19,106 nt of DNA. It comes from Desulfobacteraceae bacterium. GTDB lineage: Bacteria > Desulfobacterota > Desulfobacteria > Desulfobacterales > Desulfobacteraceae. Where the stretch lies: positions 1-19,106 of the forward strand of contig JAFLJU010000058.1 in NCBI GenBank assembly GCA_022712835.1, read 5' to 3'. Shown here piece by piece: positions 14,502 to 19,106 of the stretch (the stretch's first letter is position 1; every line of letters starts with the position of its first letter). A program made the translations under genes and the position numbers. A model generated the notes under the pieces. That model worked only from the letters and a program-made list of their open reading frames with translations, was not told the origin of the DNA and did no database searches.

Positions 14502-15308
14502 ATGGAAAAAAATCTACTGGAAGTCAACAATATTGAAGTTGTTTATAACGATATTATTCAAGTACTTCGTGGTGTTAGTCTTAACGTGCCCAAGGGAAAG
14601 ATTGTCGCTTTGCTTGGCACAAACGGTGCGGGCAAAACCACCACTTTAAGAGCCATCAGCGGGCTTTTAAAACCGGAGAATGGTGCCATCAAGGAAGGGT
14701 ATATTAAATTTAATGGAATGGATACAACTCAGCTTATAGGGACGGACATAGTCAAACTTGGTGCCGTCATGGTACCTGAAGGCAGAAGGATATTTAAACA
14801 TCTGACAGTAAATGAAAACATTCTGGTGGGATCCATTACACGGAAAGACGGATCGAAAAAAATCCGGGAAGACAATGAACTGATGTACAAACACTTCCCG
14901 CGACTCTCCAAAGTGACCAACCGGATGGCGGGCTACAGCTCTGGAGGAGAACAGCAGATGATTGCCATTGCAAGGGCCCTGATGGCCGCTCCGGAAATGC
15001 TCATGCTGGATGAACCTTCTCTTGGCCTTGCACCCATTCTTGTAAAAGAAATATTTGAAAACATAAAAAGAATCAACAAAGACCTTGATACCACAATCCT
15101 GGTGGTGGAACAGAATGCCAAGGTGGCCCTTGCCATTTCCGATTATGCATATATCATGGAGTCTGGTAAGATCGTTCTGGAAGGACCTTCGGATGAACTG
15201 CAGGACAATCCGGATGTTAAAGAATTTTACATGGGAATCACCAAAGGCGGGGGCAGAAAATCCTTTAAGGATGTTAAATCTTACAAGAGACGCAAACGGT
15301 GGATGTGA
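14502..15308 (+). CDS. livF: LIV-type ABC transporter ATP-binding protein (LivF)
   Basis: Second ATPase of the importer, 268 residues. Walker A is GTNGAGKT (39-46), the signature is YSSGGEQQ (145-152, in place of LSGGEQQ), Walker B is MLMLDEP with E171, and the switch position is Q204 (VVEQN), which is normal for LivF. The protein is longer than the usual 235-240 residues because of a strongly basic tail, about 249-268 (GGGRKSF...YKRRKRWM), that could contact the membrane, nucleic acid or another protein. The start ATG has almost no Shine-Dalgarno sequence (AAAGA only). A 165-nt gap with hairpins and a candidate promoter separates it from the binding-protein gene, so it may be expressed both with the cluster and alone. 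Confidence 0.93.
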   Translation: MEKNLLEVNNIEVVYNDIIQVLRGVSLNVPKGKIVALLGTNGAGKTTTLRAISGLLKPENGAIKEGYIKFNGMDTTQLIGTDIVKLGAVMVPEGRRIFKHLTVNENILVGSITRKDGSKKIREDNELMYKHFPRLSKVTNRMAGYSSGGEQQMIAIARALMAAPEMLMLDEPSLGLAPILVKEIFENIKRINKDLDTTILVVEQNAKVALAISDYAYIMESGKIVLEGPSDELQDNPDVKEFYMGITKGGGRKSFKDVKSYKRRKRWM

Positions 15309-15370
15309 TATCCACCTGGTGAATGTAATACACCTGCTGCAATGTAGACGGCTAATTCTAGGAGTTCAAA

Positions 15371-16273
15371 ATGAAGATACTGGTGGGATATAATGGTGGC
15401 GAAGTTGGCAGGGTTGCATTATCCCTTGCAAGAGATATGGCAGGCATACACAGTGCCTTTGTCTATGTAATCACATCCATGGAGGGAGGAAGTTCTGAAC
15501 GACAAGAAGATATCATACGGGCAGAAGAAGACCTTGGGTTTGCCAGGCAGCTCCTGGAAAACTCCGGTATCAAATGTGAAGTCCAGCAGAGTGTCAGGGG
15601 ACTGTCTGCCGGTGAAGACCTGGTAAAATTTGCCAGGGAAAACGATATTGATCATATTTTTCTGGGCATACGTAAAACCTCCCGGGCCCAGAAAGCCATT
15701 CTCGGTTCAACCGCACGATACGTCATCCTAAAAGCCCATTGCCCCGTCACCACGGTCAAGTTTGAGATAGAATCCATATTATCCGAAGACCTTTTAAAGG
15801 ATAGACGCATACTGGTGGTGGACGATGAACCCGATATTCTTGAAACCATTGAAGAACTTTTAGATATGTGTACCCTTGAGACAGCCAACTCCTTTGAAGC
15901 CGCCAGAAAACTGCTTGAAAGCAATAGATATGATCTGGCCATCCTTGATATCATGGGAGTCAGCGGTTATGACATCCTGGAACTTGCCAGGGAAAAACAG
16001 GTACCTGCCCTCATGCTCACCGCCCATGCCTTGACGCCTGAAAACCTCAAGGAATCCATCCAGAAAGGGGCAGACTCCTATATCCCCAAGGATGAACTGG
16101 CAAATCTAACCACCCATTCGGCAGATGTAATCCGGGCAAGGATTGAGGGAAAGAAAGGCTATGGCGCCTGGTTCCCAAGCCTTAAACCATTCTTTGACAA
16201 ATCCTTTGGCAAAGGCTGGCGGGATAAGGACAGATCATTCTGGAACTCCTTTGATGACAAATACGGGGGATAA
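15371..16273 (+). CDS. Universal stress protein domain fused to a response-regulator receiver
   Basis: Soluble 300-residue protein. Residues 1-130 form a UspA-like domain starting MKILVGYNGGEVGR and ending in the phosphate-loop region LGIRKTSRAQKAILGSTARY with CPVTTV after it; the second glycine of the usual G-x2-G ATP motif is K102, so nucleotide binding is uncertain. Residues 143-260 form a receiver with D151-D152, phospho-acceptor D193 (AILDIMG), T217 and K240. Residues 261-300 are the same tail seen in the regulator at 2577-3083 (WFPSLKPFFDKSFGKGWR, FWNSFDD). AGGAG at 15360-15364 supports the start. It lies 62 nt after livF on the same strand and may be co-expressed with the transporter. 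A phosphorylation-controlled stress or energy sensor is inferred. The fusion keeps its frame and shows no sign of a sequencing artefact. Confidence 0.88.
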   Translation: MKILVGYNGGEVGRVALSLARDMAGIHSAFVYVITSMEGGSSERQEDIIRAEEDLGFARQLLENSGIKCEVQQSVRGLSAGEDLVKFARENDIDHIFLGIRKTSRAQKAILGSTARYVILKAHCPVTTVKFEIESILSEDLLKDRRILVVDDEPDILETIEELLDMCTLETANSFEAARKLLESNRYDLAILDIMGVSGYDILELAREKQVPALMLTAHALTPENLKESIQKGADSYIPKDELANLTTHSADVIRARIEGKKGYGAWFPSLKPFFDKSFGKGWRDKDRSFWNSFDDKYGG

Positions 16274-16353
16274 TATTAAGGGGGCAGCTCCCGGACTATG
16301 ATCTTGTTTTTTTACCCTTGTCCCTAAAAAATCATTGAAAAACAAAAGCCTGA

Positions 16354-16381
16354 AGTGATAAAGAAACACTATCATTTTTTT
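16354..16381 (+). terminator. Weak Rho-independent terminator after the USP-receiver gene
   Basis: AGTGATA (16354-16360) pairs with TATCATT (16370-16376) across a 9-nt loop with one G-T pair, and a run of seven T begins at 16375. The stem is AT-rich and only 28 nt from the next gene, so it may be leaky. It also overlaps a possible promoter for that gene, TTGAAA 16335-16340, N16, GATAAA 16357-16362. Confidence 0.4.
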
Positions 16382-16408
16382 ATCAATACATTTTTTTGGG
16401 AGTTGTAA

Positions 16409-18694
16409 ATGAAGAACTTGTCTCTTCGGCTTGTTATAGTGGGCTGTGTTTTGGTTTGCCTGTTAGCTGGCTGTGCCTCGGATCAGGAGAAAAAAGAAAA
16501 ATTTATCGCCGCGGGCCAGGCATCCTATGAAGCGGGTGAATATTCCCAGGCAATCATTCAAATAAAAAATGCCGTTGAAATTGATCCCAATTTTGTTGCG
16601 GCCTATGAATTGCTGGCAAAAACCCATCTCAAGCTTGGCGATGCGCAACAAGCCTTCAACAATCTGCTGAAAATTGAGCAGCTCACCCCAAACAATCTGG
16701 ACAATATCACCCAGGTGGCCTCCTTTTTTCTTCTGGCTCGCCAAAAACAGGAGGCAAAGAAACGAGTGGACCGGGTACTTTCCGAAAACCCCAACCACCT
16801 CTCGGCCCTCTATCTTCGGGGGGGACTTCTGAGCGACAAAAGAGAGAACATCGATGAGATTGCCGGAATTTACAAAAAGATTCTGACGATAGACCCGGCC
16901 CAGGTAAGGGCACATCTGGCCCTGGCAAAAATTTATGCCCTCCAAAAAGAAATGGGTTGGGCTGAAGATCGCCTGAAGATAGCCCTTAAAATAGATCCGA
17001 AAAACAGCAATGTCTATAGAATCCTGTTTGAATTTTATATGTCCCGGAAAGAATTAAAAAAGGCAGAAGCGGTTCTTTCAGATCTAGTTGCAAAAAAACC
17101 AAATGATGCCGATCCTCTTATTTTTCTGGGCAATTTTTATATGGGTCAAAATGAACCGGAAAAAGCCCAGTTAGCCTTCTCTAAAGCCCTGGAAAAGGAT
17201 TCAACCAACCCGACTCCCTATATGCTCCTGGCCCGGGTACTCAATGCCCGGAACAAACCAGAACAAGCGGAATCCTATATTCAAAAAGCTCTTGAGATAG
17301 ATCCGGAAAATTTCGCGGTTAAAAATGCCTATGCCGAGTTTCATTTCAGCCATAATGAGATAGAAAAGGCCAAAGGGTTGGTGGACGAAATTCTCTCCAA
17401 AAGACCTGATTTTTTACCGTCAAAAATACTGAAAGGTAAAATTCTGATCCAAAAAAAAGCCTATGACCAGGCCGCCGATCTGTTCCGGGAACTGATCAAA
17501 AATGAACCCGAATCTGCCCTGTATCATTTCCTTTTGGGATCCATCCTCTACGAAAAAGGGGAGTTTGCCCAGGCAAAACCCTTTCTTTCCAAGGCCATTG
17601 AAAAAAAACCAGGGTTTGACCAGGCCCGGCTGCTCATGGCCAATATTTATTATCAGGAAGGGGATCTCTACCTTGCCGAAGACAATGTAAAAAAAGTGAT
17701 CCTAAACCTGCCTAACCATTATAATGCCAATATCCTCCTGGGAAATATTTTTCTTGCCAACAAAACGTATGACCCGGCACGCAATATTTACAACCGGATG
17801 ATTGAATTGGCACCCAAAAACCCCACAGCCCATTATCGACTCGGAATCCTGGACAGGGCGGAAAAACAATATGGCCCAGCGATTACCCACTTTGAAGATG
17901 CCCTTGAACTCAATCCCCGTTTGATGGATGTCTTTTCCAGCCTGATATCTGTATATGCCCTGGAAAAAAAGTATGATCCGGCATTAAACATCATTGAAGA
18001 TCACCTGGCCAAAACCGCCGACACCCCGGTCATTACCTCCATTATCCTGAATCTCAAGGGAAACATCCTCCTGTCAACCAAGGCTTTCCCCGAGGCCAGA
18101 CAGGCCTATACCCTGGCCATTGAAAAAAATCCGGAATATGTATCCCCTTATCTGACCCTTGCAAAGGTACTGGCATCGGAAAAAAATTATGACCAGGCAG
18201 TAAATGTTTATTTAGACCTGATTGCCAAACGCCCGGATCTTGAATCCCCCCACAGTCTTCTGGGAACCCTCTACGAACAACAGGAAAAAATGGACCTGGC
18301 AGAAATTCAGTATGTCAAGGCCCTTGAAATCAATCCAGACTATATCCCGGCGGTCAACAACCTGGCCTACCTCTATGCTGAACAGAACCGGGAGTTAAAC
18401 AAAGCACTGGATCTGGCCAGAAAGGCAAAAAAACTTATGGGCAGCCAACCGGCCATCATGGATACCCTTGGATGGGTCTATTACAAAAAGCAACTCTATG
18501 ACAGTGCGGCAGCAGAATTTGCCGGTTGTATCGAAAAAGACCCGAACAATCCTATTTTCCACTATCACCTAGGTCTTGCCTATAACCAATTGGGAAAAGC
18601 CAACCCTGCAAAAGAATCCTTATTGAAAGCCCTGGATCTCCAACCCGATTTCAAGGGATCAGAAGACGCTAGAAAGTTACTTTCCCATGAATGA
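16409..18694 (+). CDS. Large TPR-repeat lipoprotein (PrsT-like)
   Basis: A 761-residue exported lipoprotein: hydrophobic N-terminus and lipobox LLAGC with lipidated C22, followed by A23-S24-D25. The inner-membrane Lol avoidance residue (Asp at +2) is not present, so outer-membrane placement is possible. From residue 31 to the end nearly everything is tetratricopeptide repeats, about 21 of 34 residues each, with typical endings such as ALEIDPEN, AIEKNPEY and ALDLQPDF. The last units (DTLGWVYYKKQLYDSA, HYHLGLAYNQLGK) resemble PrsT-type TPR lipoproteins linked to exopolysaccharide export. It is likely a scaffold for an envelope assembly. GGAG at 16399-16402 fits the ATG. Its stop overlaps the start of the next gene by 8 nt, implying translational coupling with a MotB/OmpA-like partner. 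Confidence 0.88.
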   Translation: MKNLSLRLVIVGCVLVCLLAGCASDQEKKEKFIAAGQASYEAGEYSQAIIQIKNAVEIDPNFVAAYELLAKTHLKLGDAQQAFNNLLKIEQLTPNNLDNITQVASFFLLARQKQEAKKRVDRVLSENPNHLSALYLRGGLLSDKRENIDEIAGIYKKILTIDPAQVRAHLALAKIYALQKEMGWAEDRLKIALKIDPKNSNVYRILFEFYMSRKELKKAEAVLSDLVAKKPNDADPLIFLGNFYMGQNEPEKAQLAFSKALEKDSTNPTPYMLLARVLNARNKPEQAESYIQKALEIDPENFAVKNAYAEFHFSHNEIEKAKGLVDEILSKRPDFLPSKILKGKILIQKKAYDQAADLFRELIKNEPESALYHFLLGSILYEKGEFAQAKPFLSKAIEKKPGFDQARLLMANIYYQEGDLYLAEDNVKKVILNLPNHYNANILLGNIFLANKTYDPARNIYNRMIELAPKNPTAHYRLGILDRAEKQYGPAITHFEDALELNPRLMDVFSSLISVYALEKKYDPALNIIEDHLAKTADTPVITSIILNLKGNILLSTKAFPEARQAYTLAIEKNPEYVSPYLTLAKVLASEKNYDQAVNVYLDLIAKRPDLESPHSLLGTLYEQQEKMDLAEIQYVKALEINPDYIPAVNNLAYLYAEQNRELNKALDLARKAKKLMGSQPAIMDTLGWVYYKKQLYDSAAAEFAGCIEKDPNNPIFHYHLGLAYNQLGKANPAKESLLKALDLQPDFKGSEDARKLLSHE

Positions 18695-19106
18695 CAAAGC
18701 CCAAGAGGAAAAGAATCAGGGTAGCGAGAAAAAGAATCATTTCCCCATTGAGCCTTCTTTGTTTGGAACAAACCAGGATACGGATCCCTTTTCCGACGCC
18801 ATTCTTCTGGACGTCCCTGTACACAATAAGGATAGATGGGCAGTTTCATGGTCGGATTTAATGATGACCATGTTTATTCTTTTTGCCGTATTGTATATTT
18901 ATCAGTCCGGTCACAGGGAGTTCGAATTTAAGCCGGATGAGGCAAAGGCACTAACATCAAAACTTGGTAAAAATCGTGTGGCGCCGACGGCATCCAAAAA
19001 AACGCCATCCCAGGTTTTTGATGAAACGAAAAGCGCCATACAAGATGACTTTATAAACAGTTTCACCTCTGTTGAGTTTGTCAAAGATAAGGCCATTCGG
19101 ATCTCC
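18687..19106 (+). CDS. MotB/OmpA-like membrane protein (N-terminal part, runs off the window)
   Basis: The first 140 codons are present and open to the right edge. It starts at ATG 18687 inside the last codons of the TPR gene (ATGAATGA overlap). A polar cytoplasmic stretch of about 50 residues is followed by one membrane helix, WAVSWSDLMMTMFILFAVLY (51-70), which matches the plug/proton-channel helix of MotB. D57 in SDLM corresponds in place to the proton-carrying aspartate of MotB. The part after residue 75 is hydrophilic and periplasmic, and ends before any OmpA-type peptidoglycan-binding domain would appear. The likely role is stator-like energising or anchoring of an envelope system. A MotA/ExbB-like partner would be expected nearby but lies outside the window. 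True flagellar MotB is less likely because the neighbour is a TPR lipoprotein. Confidence 0.8.
   Translation, partial: MNDKAQEEKNQGSEKKNHFPIEPSLFGTNQDTDPFSDAILLDVPVHNKDRWAVSWSDLMMTMFILFAVLYIYQSGHREFEFKPDEAKALTSKLGKNRVAPTASKKTPSQVFDETKSAIQDDFINSFTSVEFVKDKAIRIS

Noticed and set aside
16280..16312. GC-rich hairpin terminator after the USP-receiver gene
   Set aside because: GGG-CAGC-TCCC is a three- to four-pair stem and the T-run is more than 15 nt away; the AT-rich stem at 16354 is the better candidate.
1..19106. Mobile elements, CRISPR arrays or defence systems
   Set aside because: No transposase, integrase, terminal inverted repeats, regularly spaced repeats or recognisable defence proteins were found on either strand.

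Overview
The window reads as chromosomal DNA of a Gram-negative anaerobe of the Desulfobacterales type (Desulfobacula/Desulfobacter-like). This placement is an inference from the overall protein style, moderate GC, and the pairing of a LIV-type ABC transporter with a long-chain acyl-CoA ligase; no rRNA or marker gene is present to confirm it. No tRNA, rRNA, CRISPR array, insertion sequence or phage gene was found.

Layout. (1) 1-3083, + strand: the tail of a probable upstream gene, then tdh and kbl, which together degrade threonine to glycine and acetyl-CoA, followed by a small single-domain response regulator. (2) 3117-6353, signalling block: a compact soluble histidine kinase on the minus strand and, divergent from it, a large PAS-PAS-GAF histidine kinase with a cysteine cluster inside its ATPase domain. 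(3) 6381-8032: a promoter with a TetR-type palindrome, then a single acyl-CoA ligase-like gene with a degenerate nucleotide loop and no A10 lysine. (4) 8033-15308: a long palindrome-rich leader followed by livG, a full-length long-chain acyl-CoA ligase, livH, livM, a periplasmic substrate-binding protein and livF. (5) 15371-16273: a universal-stress-protein/response-regulator fusion whose receiver half is a clear paralogue of the regulator at 2577. (6) 16409-19106: a lipoprotein of about 21 TPR repeats overlapping the start of a MotB/OmpA-like membrane protein that runs off the window.

How it may work together. The ligase embedded between livG and livH suggests that the transporter imports a carboxylic acid (fatty, dicarboxylic or aromatic) that is thioesterified on entry, rather than branched-chain amino acids. 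The second ligase and its TetR-type operator fit a fatty-acid or acyl-CoA regulon. Two receiver proteins with the same C-terminal extension bracket this metabolic block, and two kinases lie beside one of them, suggesting a signalling layer tied to carbon or energy metabolism. The individual families are known. The most unusual items are the cysteine-bearing kinase, the USP-receiver fusion with its twin, and the atypical acyl-CoA ligase.
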